Shown here: positions 20,862 to 30,129 of the stretch, one piece after another
Layout of the letters: every line of letters begins with the position of its first letter
Numbering within the stretch: the stretch's first letter is position 1
Virus record (IMG/VR): IMGVR_UViG_3300022746_000031
Coordinates: 1-45,081 of that record
Reading direction: 5' to 3' (one strand)
Length of the DNA stretch: 45,081 nt
Origin: a virus
The notes under the pieces: generated by a model
The model's input: the letters and a program-made list of their open reading frames with translations, nothing else
Databases searched by the model: none
What the model was told of the DNA's origin: nothing
Made by a program: the position numbers and the translations under genes

Positions 20862-22058
20862 TTAGAGTTCAGCGATGTTGCTGAGCTTAGCGTGTGCGTT
20901 GCGTCGGTAGGTACCTAGCTCAACGTACTGGAATAGACGTGCCTGGTAGGCGTCGGTCTCACCGACACGGTTCCACATCGAGCCATCGCGGTCCATCCAA
21001 GCCCAGTCGCGCTTACGGTTCAGAACAAGCTCCTGCGACGACAGTGCGTACAGGGTGTTGCTCGGAGCAGCGTAGTCGCTGATGAACTTGATTGGCTTAC
21101 CGAGAGCCTCGAAGGTGAAGGCACGCTGACCACCAGCCAGTGGAGCGGTGTTTACGAACTGGCGCATACCCTGAAGCAGGTTCCAGTAAGCGTTGTAAAC
21201 ACCGGGGGAGGCTAGGAATACGTCCACGTCGCCACCCTGCTTGTCTACCTTCTGAACCAGGTTGATGAGGTTCAGCTCGGTAAGAGTTGCTGGGGTCGGA
21301 GGAGTACCGATGGTCATTTCAGTCGAAGCCCATACTGGGTACGATGCTGGGTCGATACCGTGGAGCGAACCAGTTGCCTTGACGATTGCACCTAGACCAG
21401 TGATCTCCTTGTTGTAGGAGGTTACACCGTTCGAGCTGCGAACCATCTTATCACCAGCGACGGCAGTAACCGAAGCGGAGAAGGTGATGGTCTTGGTCGA
21501 CTCAGCGATGGATACAATGCTTACCTGCGAGCCAACTACCGAACCGGAGCGGATAAACGAGACAGTCATGTCAACGTCAGCCCAAGTTACAGAGTCGAAA
21601 ACAATCGAGGTACCAGTTGCAGTGGTAGCAACAGTAGCGATAGTTCCAGTACCGTCACCGTAAATCTGGCGGTTGAAGTCACGAGCAAGGTCCTTCTTCA
21701 GACCCTTGATTTCGTTGTCAACCACGTTGATGAACGAGTTGTAGTTGTCAGCAGCCTGCTCAAACAGCTGACCGTCAACCTCGATAGCACCGTAAAGGTT
21801 CTTGAGGTAGAGGCTAGCCTGCTTGTACTTCTGAGCGCCTGCCGAAGGGAGGGTTTCGCGGATGTCACGCGCACCGATACCTACGTTGCGACCAACGTGG
21901 GTGTCGAAGCGAGCTTCCTTACCGTTCTGGGTAAGGTTTGCAGCACTGGACTGAATGTAGTCCAACGCCGGGGTCTTGTCTCGGAGCTGCTCGTGAATGT
22001 CGCCATAGACGAGCTTCAGAGCCTCCGAGGCAAAAGTCAGAATGCCCTGACCTGCCAT
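20862..22058 (-). CDS. Major capsid protein (HK97-like fold), 398 aa
   Basis: ATG 22058 with AGGAG nine bases upstream. The N-terminal arm (MAGQGILTFASEALKLVYGD) is followed by FDTHVGRNVGIGARDIRETL, an E-loop-like segment, and a long spine-helix region (NVVDNEIKGLKKDLARDFNR). A beta-rich insertion lies around residues 135-230 (TATGTSIVFDSVTWADVDMT), and the axial domain ends with VELGTYRRNAHAKLSNI. Length and position after the scaffold, between two terminators, fit a highly expressed capsid subunit. The inserted domain may decorate the capsid surface. Confidence 0.9.
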   Translation of the reverse strand: MAGQGILTFASEALKLVYGDIHEQLRDKTPALDYIQSSAANLTQNGKEARFDTHVGRNVGIGARDIRETLPSAGAQKYKQASLYLKNLYGAIEVDGQLFEQAADNYNSFINVVDNEIKGLKKDLARDFNRQIYGDGTGTIATVATTATGTSIVFDSVTWADVDMTVSFIRSGSVVGSQVSIVSIAESTKTITFSASVTAVAGDKMVRSSNGVTSYNKEITGLGAIVKATGSLHGIDPASYPVWASTEMTIGTPPTPATLTELNLINLVQKVDKQGGDVDVFLASPGVYNAYWNLLQGMRQFVNTAPLAGGQRAFTFEALGKPIKFISDYAAPSNTLYALSSQELVLNRKRDWAWMDRDGSMWNRVGETDAYQARLFQYVELGTYRRNAHAKLSNIAEL

Positions 22059-22154
22059 TTTTCACTCTCCTAAAGTGATTGGAAGTTTGTTTGTTTTCTC
22101 GCCCTATGTCCCTGACCTAAACGGCTGTAACGCAGACTCTATTCACACCTTAGC

Positions 22155-22193
22155 ATACAAAAAGAAAATCGCCCCAACTTTTCAGTCAGGGCG
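22155..22193 (-). terminator. Terminator after the scaffold gene
   Basis: On the minus strand CGCCCTGACT pairs with AGTTGGGGCG (plus 22193-22170, 10 bp with two G-T pairs, 4-base loop) and is followed by ATTTTCTTTTT. It follows the scaffold stop at 22207 and separates scaffold from capsid. A promoter for the capsid gene is expected in 22060-22155 but no confident boxes were found there. Confidence 0.8.
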
Positions 22194-22206
22194 GTTTCCT
22201 CTTGGT

Positions 22207-23013
22207 TTAGCGATTCGCGTTGTACTCCGCAAACATCTTGGCAAGCATTTCCTTCTTACCAGCGTCAGTCTTTGGGACACTCAAATCTTGCGCCGGAATG
22301 CCAGCGCCACCGCTGGCACCCACCACAGTTGGAGCATTGGCTGATCCGCCCACCGGAGCGAAGTTACCAACCATCTGCTGTAGTTGCTTTGCAGCTTCTG
22401 CAACAGAAATCGCTTTACCTGCATTGAGCGAGGCGTTCATCAGGTTGTAGATAGCAACCTCGTGTGCCTCAGTGAGAGTGTACTGGCTCTTGAGCGTAGC
22501 CATGTCACGGTCGAGTTCGACAGCAGCCTCAGCGGTAGCCTTCTCCAGTTCAATTGCCTGGAAACGCTCCTCCTGCTGAGTCTTGAAACTCTTCAGTTCA
22601 TCAAGTTCCTTGCGAAGTTCAGATGGAATTTCTCCCTCTGATTCGTTGGAAACAATCTCCTCAGCCATCTTCTGAGCATCTGCCTCAAGCATTCCCTGCT
22701 CAGTCAGGTAGTCCTTTAGCGAGTTGAAAACCTCGAGTGGGTTCTGCTCAATAGCGTTAGCGAGGTTTAGTCCGCCGTTGATTACGTCAGGCGAAATGCC
22801 CTGGTCAACGAAGTTCTTGAAAGACGAATACTTCTCCAGCTGCTGCTGGAAGTAACGGTCTTGCTCCTGAAGGTGTGGAGTAATCTTCGAGTGCCAAGCC
22901 TCTGGAATCTCCTGAAGCAACTTCTCGTAGGCTGGGTGAACCTTAGCCTCTTCGACTACTGGCGTTTCTACTACGGGCGCATCTGGCTGCGTCTGCGTCT
23001 CTTGTTCAGACAT
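22207..23013 (-). CDS. Scaffolding protein, 268 aa
   Basis: It is acidic, helical and rich in Q and E, beginning MSEQETQTQPDAPVVETPVV. The middle is a long coiled coil (SELRKELDELKSFKTQQEE, FQAIELEKATAEAAVELDRD), and the C-terminus has a G/A/P-rich linker then a basic helix (DAGKKEMLAKMFAEYNANR), as in podovirus scaffolds that contact the capsid through a basic end. It lies directly between portal and capsid. Confidence 0.85.
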   Translation of the reverse strand: MSEQETQTQPDAPVVETPVVEEAKVHPAYEKLLQEIPEAWHSKITPHLQEQDRYFQQQLEKYSSFKNFVDQGISPDVINGGLNLANAIEQNPLEVFNSLKDYLTEQGMLEADAQKMAEEIVSNESEGEIPSELRKELDELKSFKTQQEERFQAIELEKATAEAAVELDRDMATLKSQYTLTEAHEVAIYNLMNASLNAGKAISVAEAAKQLQQMVGNFAPVGGSANAPTVVGASGGAGIPAQDLSVPKTDAGKKEMLAKMFAEYNANR

Positions 23014-23022
23014 TATTTTCCT

Positions 23023-25104
23023 TTACTGTCCTGGTGGTGGGGTTGGTCCACCAGGGATTCCTGGTGCTGGAGGTTGTGCGCCCTGGTCTGGTGCGCCCTG
23101 ACTCAGCATCATCTGCTGAGCAAGTTTAGCCTGAAGCGCGGTTTCGTGCATAGATACGTGCTTCTGGAACTCTGCCTTGACTGCATCCGACAGGTTATCG
23201 AATGCCTGCGACTTGCGGAAACGGTTATGAACTTCGATGTGAACTGCGTGGTTATCGTACTCGTGAACTGGTACGACTGGAGGAATAGCAAGTCCAATAG
23301 GCTGACCATTTGCGTCAACCTGTCCAGGCATAGTCTTGTCGAGTTGACCAGCAGCTGCGCCCTGCTCCCACTGAGTCTGGTGCATCTGAATCTGCATTGG
23401 ATCCATACGCTTCATCATCAGGTTCTCACGTGAAGCCTGGTTCTCATCCATCTTGATGATGTTGTAGTACTTCTTTAGCATGCCCATGTCGAGGATGCTC
23501 AAGCCGTCCTGTGGGCTAATGAAGCCCATCTTCATCCAGTCAGTAATCAGAGCCTGACGCGCCGACTTACTTGTAGGTAGAGCAGAACCAGACTCAACGC
23601 GAATATCAGTGCCGGAAGCAATATCAGCACCCGAAACAACCAACGCATCGAACGAACCATCATCACCTGTGATCTTGATAATACGAGGCTGGTCAACATA
23701 CTGGACGAACAGACTCAAGGACTGACGGGCAACCTTCTCAACAGCAGCCTCAATAGAAGAGAATACGGTAGTGAGGTAGGCATCATCACGCTCTTGCAGG
23801 TAGTTGATTGCAGTAGCTGCGGTAACGCCACCCGATTCACCACGCGAAACCTGGTGCTGACCAGAGAGGTCTTCAAAGTCTGACTGAAGTTGCTGAACTT
23901 CATTGATTACATAGTTTGGGAGCGGCTGGATTGGCACTGGCTGAGGCATTGAGAAGCCCGGACGTACTGGAATCCAGACGCCAGCCTTAGCAGTAATCTT
24001 GCGTGGCTCTACAGAACCCTCGACGTACATCATCTGAGGCTTAGCCATCATGTTTTTCGCCTGAATAATCTGCGAACGCAGGCGATTGTATTCACGCTGG
24101 ATAGGAATCAGGCTCTTGATGACGCTTCGACGGTAGAACTTTCCAGTCGCAATGCCGTAACTGTGAGCAAAAGGGTACTTGCCGTGAGCATAAGGAATAC
24201 CCTGCTCAGCCAACTGAACGATTTCAGTGTCAACAATGGTGACAAGTCCACCGTTTGGCAGGAATGGGCAACCGTTTGGCTTAGCCCACATCTCGATTAC
24301 GAGAACTGCGTCCGGCTGGGAGGCAGTCTGGCTTGAGCCGTTAGTCAAAGCCGAGTTCATAATCTCACTCGACGCAATCCTGGTTGGCTCATAGCCGTCA
24401 GGAAGGACATTACCGAAAGTTGACTTCACCCACTGAGGAGTTTTGGTGTAGACGTTGAAGATAAACGGCTGAGCCTCAAGGTCTTCTTCCTGAAGGTCAG
24501 GGACGAAGAGGTGGAACGGGGTAACCACTTCATGCTTCACATTTCCGCGTGAAGGCATCATCGAGTTCTGCGATGCCACCTTAGCGTTTGGATCCCAGAA
24601 AGTTTTGATGAATGCGTTTCCGCAAGTTGCACGCCAAAAGTCAGACTTCTGCATGATGTCAGTCTGGAAGTTTGACTCGTCATACATTGACTGCCAAATC
24701 TGCTCAGCAGCCTGAGCTGCCATTAGGTCATCATCATCGTTAGATGCTGGGAGAACAGTTGCGCTAGGGTGACCGGAAGTGGTCTTAGCAATCTCAGTAC
24801 GGATGATTGGTTCGATACGGTTCACAGTTACACGTGGGACGCCAGTGGGGTTTGGCTCTTCAGCAAGTACCTGACCGTTTCCTAAAGTGCGCCAAGAGGA
24901 ATACTGGTGACCGTTGTAGAAGGCGAGCTGGAGATACCATTCTTGCTCATCCAACTTACGGGCAGTCTTAGCTTTGCCGTACTCCTGCTGAATCCAAGCA
25001 ACGAGTTTCTTAGCCTGATCCATCTTCTTGAACTGGTTCACCAGAGCGTCTGGTGCTAGATCAGGGGTAGGTGGAACTAGTGCTGGTGGTACCATGTCAG
25101 CCAT
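23023..25104 (-). CDS. Portal protein, 693 aa
   Basis: It begins MADMVPPALVPPTPDLAPDA; the portal core starts near residue 50 with EWYLQLAFYNGHQYSSW, VPRVTVNRIEPIIRTEIAKT and then an acidic AAEQIWQ helix segment, followed by KSDFWRATCGNAFIKTFWDP. The stem/clip region includes PIQREYNRLRSQIIQAKNM and QLQSDFEDLSGQHQVSRGE. This is the pattern of P22-like portals. The C-terminus is proline/glycine-rich (PGIPGGPTPPPGQ). Twelve copies would form the DNA entry vertex. It overlaps the upstream membrane-protein gene by a TAATG. Confidence 0.9.
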   Translation of the reverse strand: MADMVPPALVPPTPDLAPDALVNQFKKMDQAKKLVAWIQQEYGKAKTARKLDEQEWYLQLAFYNGHQYSSWRTLGNGQVLAEEPNPTGVPRVTVNRIEPIIRTEIAKTTSGHPSATVLPASNDDDDLMAAQAAEQIWQSMYDESNFQTDIMQKSDFWRATCGNAFIKTFWDPNAKVASQNSMMPSRGNVKHEVVTPFHLFVPDLQEEDLEAQPFIFNVYTKTPQWVKSTFGNVLPDGYEPTRIASSEIMNSALTNGSSQTASQPDAVLVIEMWAKPNGCPFLPNGGLVTIVDTEIVQLAEQGIPYAHGKYPFAHSYGIATGKFYRRSVIKSLIPIQREYNRLRSQIIQAKNMMAKPQMMYVEGSVEPRKITAKAGVWIPVRPGFSMPQPVPIQPLPNYVINEVQQLQSDFEDLSGQHQVSRGESGGVTAATAINYLQERDDAYLTTVFSSIEAAVEKVARQSLSLFVQYVDQPRIIKITGDDGSFDALVVSGADIASGTDIRVESGSALPTSKSARQALITDWMKMGFISPQDGLSILDMGMLKKYYNIIKMDENQASRENLMMKRMDPMQIQMHQTQWEQGAAAGQLDKTMPGQVDANGQPIGLAIPPVVPVHEYDNHAVHIEVHNRFRKSQAFDNLSDAVKAEFQKHVSMHETALQAKLAQQMMLSQGAPDQGAQPPAPGIPGGPTPPPGQ

Positions 25105-25448
25105 TATTCATCCAAATCTTCTGCCACTTGCTTCCAACGAGCGTCCAGTTCACGCTCCTGCATCTCCAGCAATTCTAGTTCATCACCAGTCAGATAGATA
25201 CCGTGATGCTCGTGACTAGATTTTACGGGGTCGTCCTGGTTTGTTACGGCTTGAATCTGCTGAAATGCTAGCGGGTCTTTTGTACTCAGAAGATTCGCCA
25301 TGTGCTTCAGGGCTGAAGTCTGCTGGCTTGTCACTTTCGACATCTGCTGACTGACTTGCTCCAGCGTCTTGAATAGGTGCATTGCCATTACGGTTACCGC
25401 TGTCAGAAACAGCAAAGACAAAATCAGCAAGGCTATTACGAACTCCAT
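25104..25448 (-). CDS. Membrane-anchored protein nested partly in another gene, 114 aa
   Basis: ATG 25448 has its own GAAGGA seven bases upstream, inside the coding sequence of the zinc-finger gene. It begins MEFVIALLILSLLFLTAVTV, a clear N-terminal membrane segment (residues 3-24), followed by a helical, Q/S-rich and then acidic cytoplasmic or periplasmic region (ELELLEMQERELDARWKQVA). The first 77 codons or so are read in a different frame from the zinc-finger gene on the same strand; only the last 37 codons are unshared. It is coupled to the portal by TAATG. The layout recalls i-spanins, but a Gram-positive host would not need one. Function unknown. Confidence 0.7.
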   Translation of the reverse strand: MEFVIALLILSLLFLTAVTVMAMHLFKTLEQVSQQMSKVTSQQTSALKHMANLLSTKDPLAFQQIQAVTNQDDPVKSSHEHHGIYLTGDELELLEMQERELDARWKQVAEDLDE

Positions 25449-25719
25449 TTATGAATCCTTCGGTGTAGTTTGGTACGCGGTCAAGTAGCTCGGTTAGTTC
25501 GTCAATCTCTGCGTTCTTACGCTCGATTGCTTCAATGAGCGGTTGCTTAGGCGCCCATCCGATGTTCTCGGCAATCTCACCGACACAGGTAGAGCAAGCC
25601 ATAGCGTCGCCACCTCGCGGGTGTTCAAAGCCCAGCGCCCATAGGTCGCGGGGATTACCACACATGGCACAGGTTCCAGGGAACGGACCGCCATTGGGGA
25701 AGTAATTGAAGTGTCTCAT
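25216..25719 (-). CDS. Zinc-finger protein with AT-hook-like tail, 167 aa
   Basis: ATG 25719 overlaps the large-terminase stop (GGATGA). Cysteine pairs C17xxC20 (TCAMCGNP) and C42xxC45 (CSTCVGE) form a probable zinc finger. A helix follows (IEAIERKNAEIDELTELLDR). The C-terminal part is low-complexity S/A/D/E and ends NKPGRPRKI, matching an AT-hook core (GRPRK). Its last 78 codons overlap, in another frame, the start of the membrane-protein gene. Position next to terminase and the putative DNA-binding elements suggest a role in packaging or DNA binding, which is inference. Confidence 0.75.
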   Translation of the reverse strand: MRHFNYFPNGGPFPGTCAMCGNPRDLWALGFEHPRGGDAMACSTCVGEIAENIGWAPKQPLIEAIERKNAEIDELTELLDRVPNYTEGFINGVRNSLADFVFAVSDSGNRNGNAPIQDAGASQSADVESDKPADFSPEAHGESSEYKRPASISADSSRNKPGRPRKI

Positions 25720-27251
25720 CCTTCTAACTCTCTTACTGAGGAAACTCCTCGCCAGTTCGAACCCCATTCATCCTGGTCGTCATAGTCCTTTGCAGGGTGA
25801 CTAACCGATCCGTAGTGGTCGGTGAACGCAGTGTGGAACTTGTCGTTCTCGCTGGTTACCGCATAACTTTCGGGGGTCAAGTCCGCCATGAATGTCATCG
25901 CGTACTTAAGTGCATCATAGCAGTGGTTATCCTTATCGCGGATATCCTCGAGTTTATTTTTCTGCTCAGCAATCTTTGGGGAAGCATGTCGCTTCCATTT
26001 CAACTTAGGCAACTCGGCAATCAAGTGAGGGCAATCATCCGTAATCATCAGGTAAGGCTTGCCAGTTTTTGGGTTGATTCCAAAGTATTGGCGGATGCGC
26101 TCTAGACCTATGCGACGGTCTGTAGGGATTGAATCGACGTAGATGTTGATGCCGTGTTTCTGGTATTCCTGCTGGATGCTGGTTCCAGTATGTTCCTTGG
26201 TCTGCTTGATAGCCGGATCTCCGGTAGTGAGATAAAGACTGGCACCTGACTCTTTGAGGATTTGCCTCGTAACATCGTTGACCACTTGCGAGTGCTGAGC
26301 CACGTTCCATTTCGTTTGGACGTGTTCGCGGAATACGACAATAGACCCGTCCTCATCGACGGCGAGCCAGAGCCAGGCTGTTGGGTTCGTGTAGCCTGAA
26401 TCCATTGTTCTAATGATTCGATGGCGGCTACTGGGTTTGAACTGCCCTCTAGGAATGCAGTGAGTGACTGGGCTGAACTCTGGGAATACTGAACCACCAA
26501 GATGGATGTATTGTCCGTTCTTGCGGATGAGGCGTTCCTCCTCGCTAAGGTTCTCCATATAGCGGTCGATAGCAGCTTTACTGAGGGACGGGTTGTCCTC
26601 CATGCTTGCTTCAACGATGCCAATGTCTTTAGTTCCTTCTTGCGCGGGTAAGTAAACGTCTTCGTAAATCCACTCCATACCTTCAACTGGAGTCTGGCTC
26701 ATCCACCAGTCGCCATCAGTATCGATGAGACGGGCTAGACATTCTTGCCAAATTGACTTCGGGCATTCCTCATCGAAGTGGACGAAGTGTCGGGATGAAC
26801 CTGCGAACTTATCCAAGTCCTGATCCTGAGACATGAACTCTACAAAAGAGCCATTATTCAAAGTTAGGACGTGGCGTTCACGAGAGTATGAATCTTCCCA
26901 AGAACCGTTCACCAAGTATCGCTTGGGAAGCCACTGCTTCCAGAGCGGAAGAATAATCTTATCTACACCATTGAGGAAGTCCACTGCGACTACTCGACCA
27001 CGGATTGGTCCTTCAGGCAGAGTGCGGAAAGGGTGAGTCTTCGTCACCCACCAGATGCCTTCAATGGTTGAACCTAGCGATTTACCGGAACGGTTACCGC
27101 CAATGTATAGGCGAGCTTTGTTCTGCATCTTGTGGAAGCGTTCCTGCTTATCGCTTGGCTTGTATGAATACAAGTTTGGCTGAGCAGCGGCATCCTGAAG
27201 ACCTTCTCCAAGTTGGAGAAGTAGGTCGGTAAGGTCAGGTTCTTTAGGCAT
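25716..27251 (-). CDS. terL: Terminase large subunit, 511 aa
   Basis: ATPase motifs: Walker A GGNRSGKS (residues 51-58) and Walker B FVHFDEE (156-162). Nuclease motifs: D284 in RTMDSGYTNP, D345 in TTGDPAI, and D446 in DNHCYDALKY. These are complete, so both DNA translocation and head-filling or cos cleavage activities are expected. Length is normal for the family. It overlaps the resolvase-like gene by eight bases upstream and the zinc-finger gene downstream. Packaging type cannot be read from this sequence by eye. Confidence 0.95.
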   Translation of the reverse strand: MPKEPDLTDLLLQLGEGLQDAAAQPNLYSYKPSDKQERFHKMQNKARLYIGGNRSGKSLGSTIEGIWWVTKTHPFRTLPEGPIRGRVVAVDFLNGVDKIILPLWKQWLPKRYLVNGSWEDSYSRERHVLTLNNGSFVEFMSQDQDLDKFAGSSRHFVHFDEECPKSIWQECLARLIDTDGDWWMSQTPVEGMEWIYEDVYLPAQEGTKDIGIVEASMEDNPSLSKAAIDRYMENLSEEERLIRKNGQYIHLGGSVFPEFSPVTHCIPRGQFKPSSRHRIIRTMDSGYTNPTAWLWLAVDEDGSIVVFREHVQTKWNVAQHSQVVNDVTRQILKESGASLYLTTGDPAIKQTKEHTGTSIQQEYQKHGINIYVDSIPTDRRIGLERIRQYFGINPKTGKPYLMITDDCPHLIAELPKLKWKRHASPKIAEQKNKLEDIRDKDNHCYDALKYAMTFMADLTPESYAVTSENDKFHTAFTDHYGSVSHPAKDYDDQDEWGSNWRGVSSVRELEG

Positions 27252-27681
27252 GGCGGATTAGCGTAGTTAGTTCGTCCAAGGTAATACGAGCGATAACACC
27301 ACGAGGAGTAGAGCTGAGACGAGTCCTAAGCCATACCAGGTCAGAAACGTCAGCATACGCCCACCATTGCCCAGATCGGGGATAACCCACTCCTCCTCGC
27401 TGGGTGACGAGGAATCCAAGTTTTGCATGTGCATTGTCGCGCTCCGTTTCTGCTTCATCAAACCAGGAGAGAACCTGATTGTGTGAAGCCTTCTTGGCGG
27501 ACTCTCCGCCTTTTACTTCGAAAACAACCAAGCCAAATGATTCACGAAGCCAGACGTCACCCTCATCGGCTGAGCCTTTGAGGACGTTGCGGTGTGCTTC
27601 TAGTGGGTCGTAGCCCTTTGATAGAAGGTGGTTGCGTACTGCGGTTTCGGCACGAGTGCCTATGTTCTTTGCTTTACTCAA
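27244..27681 (-). CDS. Holliday-junction-resolvase-like PD-(D/E)XK nuclease, 145 aa
   Basis: It starts at TTG 27681, with AAGGAG nine bases upstream. It begins SKAKNIGTRAETAVRNHLLS; the nuclease core is E12 in GTRAE, D42 in DEGDVWL and E55-x-K57 in VVFEVKGGE. This is the pattern of Hjc-like and related resolvases. It is the first gene of the leftward structural operon, next to the terminase, where branched DNA must be removed before packaging. This placement and fold give a reasonable functional inference. Confidence 0.75.
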   Translation of the reverse strand: MSKAKNIGTRAETAVRNHLLSKGYDPLEAHRNVLKGSADEGDVWLRESFGLVVFEVKGGESAKKASHNQVLSWFDEAETERDNAHAKLGFLVTQRGGVGYPRSGQWWAYADVSDLVWLRTRLSSTPRGVIARITLDELTTLIRHA

Positions 27682-27698
27682 GATTCGTCTCCTTGCAT

Positions 27699-27710
27699 TA
27701 CAATGATACT
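27699..27710 (+). promoter_or_regulatory. Putative leaderless promoter of the fibre operon
   Basis: TACAAT at 27699-27704 ends six bases before ATG 27711, exactly the geometry seen at 5289-5301. No ribosome-binding site precedes the ATG. The -35 is unclear. On the opposite strand a TAGTAT (27711-27706) with TTCACT 16 bases upstream could serve the leftward resolvase gene, so the two promoters would overlap. Confidence 0.5.
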
Positions 27711-27956
27711 ATGGCGACTCCGCAGGAAGTGAATGACTTTCACCTGAACTCCGATAAGGACTCAAGTGTATTTGCCCTGCACCATACTCTAGGCGCTGGT
27801 CCAACGCAGGCGGCAGCTGGTAACCACACCCACAATGGAAAAGATTCAGCCCAGTTGGATTTCAATATGCTTCTGAATGGGTGGATCAATATGGACGGCG
27901 GAAAGCCTGACACTGTTTACGGCGGCATGACGGCTATCGATTGCGGAGGAATCTAA
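27711..27956 (+). CDS. Small fibre-operon protein, 81 aa
   Basis: The start is ATG 27711, likely leaderless; longer in-frame upstream codons would run into the divergent gene. It begins [20 protein letters not shown] and contains [15 protein letters not shown], a His-containing turn common in phage fibre and baseplate proteins. The end reads MTAIDCGGI. It is the first gene of the second fibre operon, one base before the collagen-like gene. Probably a fibre attachment or accessory protein. Confidence 0.65.
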   Translation: MATPQEVNDFHLNSDKDSSVFALHHTLGAGPTQAAAGNHTHNGKDSAQLDFNMLLNGWINMDGGKPDTVYGGMTAIDCGGI

Positions 27957-27957
27957 G

Positions 27958-30129
27958 TTGGCTATTCATCTTCAACTTCGACGTGGCACTGCCGCTGAAT
28001 GGGCTAGCGCCAACCCCACCCTAATGCAGGGTGAGATGGGTGTTGAAAGTGATACCCTCAAGGTCAAGATTGGCAATGGTACTAGCAACTGGGCTTCGCT
28101 TTCCTACTTCACTCAGGGTGCCGCTGGCTTGTCTGCTTACCAGGTTGCTGTTGCTAATGGCTATACCGGAACTGCTACTGCTTGGCTTACCTCGCTGATT
28201 GGTCCCACTGGACCCGCCAACTCACTTGCTGTAGGTACGGTAACTACTGGTGCCGCTGGCTCTAGCGCAGCTGCCAACATTACTGGAACTGCACCTTCCC
28301 AGGTTTTATCGCTTACTATCCCTAAAGGCGATACTGGCGCTACTGGTCCCGCTGGTCCAGCAAACTCACTTGCTGTAGGTACTGTAACTACTGGAGCTGC
28401 TGGTTCAAATGTTGCGGCAACAATTACCGGCACCTCGCCTTCTCAGACGCTAAACCTGACCATTCCCCGTGGCGACACTGGTGCTACTGGTGCTACTGGT
28501 CCACAGGGTCCTATAGGTCTTACTGGACCATCCAACGTCCTAAGCGTAGGTACTGTAACTACTGGCACTGCTGGATCAGCGGCAGCGGCAACTATTACCG
28601 GGACTTCACCTGCCCAGACTTTGAACCTAACTATTCCGAAGGGTGATACAGGAGCTACTGGTGCTACTGGAGCCACTGGTCCACAAGGTCCACAAGGTAT
28701 TCAGGGTTTGACTGGTGCTACTGGACCAACTGGAGCAACTGGCGCTACTGGACCAACTGGTGCCACTGGACCTGCTGGACCTGCCAATACGCTTACTGTC
28801 GGCACTGTTGCTTCGGGAGCTGCACCTGCCGTAACCATTTCAGGTACATCGCCAAATCAGACAATTGATTTTGTATTCCAAAAAGGTGACACTGGGGCAA
28901 CGGGTGCTACTGGAGCCACTGGTGCCACTGGAGCAACTGGTGCTACTGGACCGCAAGGACCACAAGGTATTCAAGGTGCAACGGGCGCTACTGGAGCAAC
29001 TGGTGCTACTGGCGCTGGCGTACAGGTTGGTGGAACTACTAACCAGATCCTTGCTAAGGCTTCTAACACAGACTTTGATACTCAGTGGGTGAATGCGCCA
29101 AACTCGCCTAATGGTATCCCCACTGGCGGTACTGCTGGTCAAATCTTGTCGAAGGTTGATGCAACAAATTACAATGCAACTTGGATTGATAACTACTCAA
29201 CCTCGGTAAGCCACTTAGTCAAAGCCTCTGTTGCAATCAATAAGGGGCAACCTGTTTATGTAAGTTCTGCTGACGGAACAAACATGATTGTTTCACTAGC
29301 TGGAAATGCTTCTGAATCGACATCAAGTAAAACTATGGGTCTCCTTGATGCCACTGTTGCTATCAATGGCATGGCTAACGTAGTTACTGAAGGATTACTT
29401 GCTGGGCTGAATACCTCTACTGCTACTGCTGGTGATCCAGTTTGGCTAGGCGCATCTGGAACCTTGCTGTACGGTCTTGCTAATAAGCCAGTAGCACCAT
29501 TACACATGGTTTTCATCGGTATTGTTACGCGTGTTAGCGCCACTAATGGTGAAATCTTTATTCGACCTCAAAATGGTTTTGAACTTGAAGAACTTCACAA
29601 TGTGCTAATTACTTCTGCTACTAATGGCGATCTAATCAAGTTCGATAGTGCCACTGGTCTTTGGAAGAACACTCCACAATCAACACTAACTGTTGCTGAG
29701 TCTCAGGTCACTGGTCTTGTAGCCGACCTAGCCCTAAAGGCACCTACTGCTTCACCTACTTTTACTGGTACCGTCACCACTCCATTGACTACTGCTGGCT
29801 TTGTAAAAACTTCAGCAGGTGGAGTCCTGTCTTCGGTTGCCGCTATTGCTGAGTCCGATGTCACCAACCTGGTTAGCGACTTGGCGGCTAAAGCACCTAC
29901 CGCTTCACCTACTTTTACTGGAACTGTTACTACTCCACTAACTACTGCTGGCTTCGTAAAGACCTCGGCAGGTGGTATCCTATCCTCAGTCGCCGCTATC
30001 GCGGAGTCTGATGTAACAAACCTTGTTAGCGACCTGGCTGGTAAGGCACCAACTTCTCACACTCATACACTTTCGCAAATCACGGACTATGTAGCACCAT
30101 TGAATCCGTTCATGCTAATGGGAGCATAA
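27958..30129 (+). CDS. Collagen-like tail fibre, 723 aa
   Basis: It starts at TTG 27958, with GGAGG about eight bases upstream. Residues 3-53 ([40 protein letters not shown]) match the N-terminal domain of Mtd-type tropism proteins. Four units of about 50 residues follow, each ending in a collagen-like run of GAT/GPQ triplets, up to about residue 350. The C-terminal third has two near-identical 51-residue repeats (594-695) and the ending [11 protein letters not shown]. The protein would be a trimeric, extended fibre. Receptor specificity is unknown. Confidence 0.85.
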   Translation: MAIHLQLRRGTAAEWASANPTLMQGEMGVESDTLKVKIGNGTSNWASLSYFTQGAAGLSAYQVAVANGYTGTATAWLTSLIGPTGPANSLAVGTVTTGAAGSSAAANITGTAPSQVLSLTIPKGDTGATGPAGPANSLAVGTVTTGAAGSNVAATITGTSPSQTLNLTIPRGDTGATGATGPQGPIGLTGPSNVLSVGTVTTGTAGSAAAATITGTSPAQTLNLTIPKGDTGATGATGATGPQGPQGIQGLTGATGPTGATGATGPTGATGPAGPANTLTVGTVASGAAPAVTISGTSPNQTIDFVFQKGDTGATGATGATGATGATGATGPQGPQGIQGATGATGATGATGAGVQVGGTTNQILAKASNTDFDTQWVNAPNSPNGIPTGGTAGQILSKVDATNYNATWIDNYSTSVSHLVKASVAINKGQPVYVSSADGTNMIVSLAGNASESTSSKTMGLLDATVAINGMANVVTEGLLAGLNTSTATAGDPVWLGASGTLLYGLANKPVAPLHMVFIGIVTRVSATNGEIFIRPQNGFELEELHNVLITSATNGDLIKFDSATGLWKNTPQSTLTVAESQVTGLVADLALKAPTASPTFTGTVTTPLTTAGFVKTSAGGVLSSVAAIAESDVTNLVSDLAAKAPTASPTFTGTVTTPLTTAGFVKTSAGGILSSVAAIAESDVTNLVSDLAGKAPTSHTHTLSQITDYVAPLNPFMLMGA
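29737..30042 (+). repeat. Two tandem 51-codon repeats in the collagen-like fibre
   Basis: The units at 29737-29889 and 29890-30042 encode [20 protein letters not shown] and following residues, differing at only two positions (V/I and A/G). At DNA level they differ at many third positions, so the duplication is old and the protein sequence is conserved by selection. A third copy is partial (KAPTSHTH). Confidence 0.8.

Noticed and set aside
22861-23433. Open plus-strand frame of 190 codons opposite scaffold and portal
   Set aside because: It gives a W/L/C-rich shadow translation antisense to two confident genes.
26108-26686. Open 192-codon leftward frame inside terL
   Set aside because: It is an alternative frame within the conserved ATPase-nuclease gene, with an S/T/R-rich product and no start signal.
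27594-27710. Longer start for the first fibre-operon gene
   Set aside because: The extension runs antisense through the start of the resolvase gene, and ATG 27711 has a promoter six bases before it.
28480-29030. CRISPR-like repeats
   Set aside because: The short repeats are codons of collagen-like Gly-Ala-Thr and Gly-Pro triplets in an open frame, with no spacer structure.
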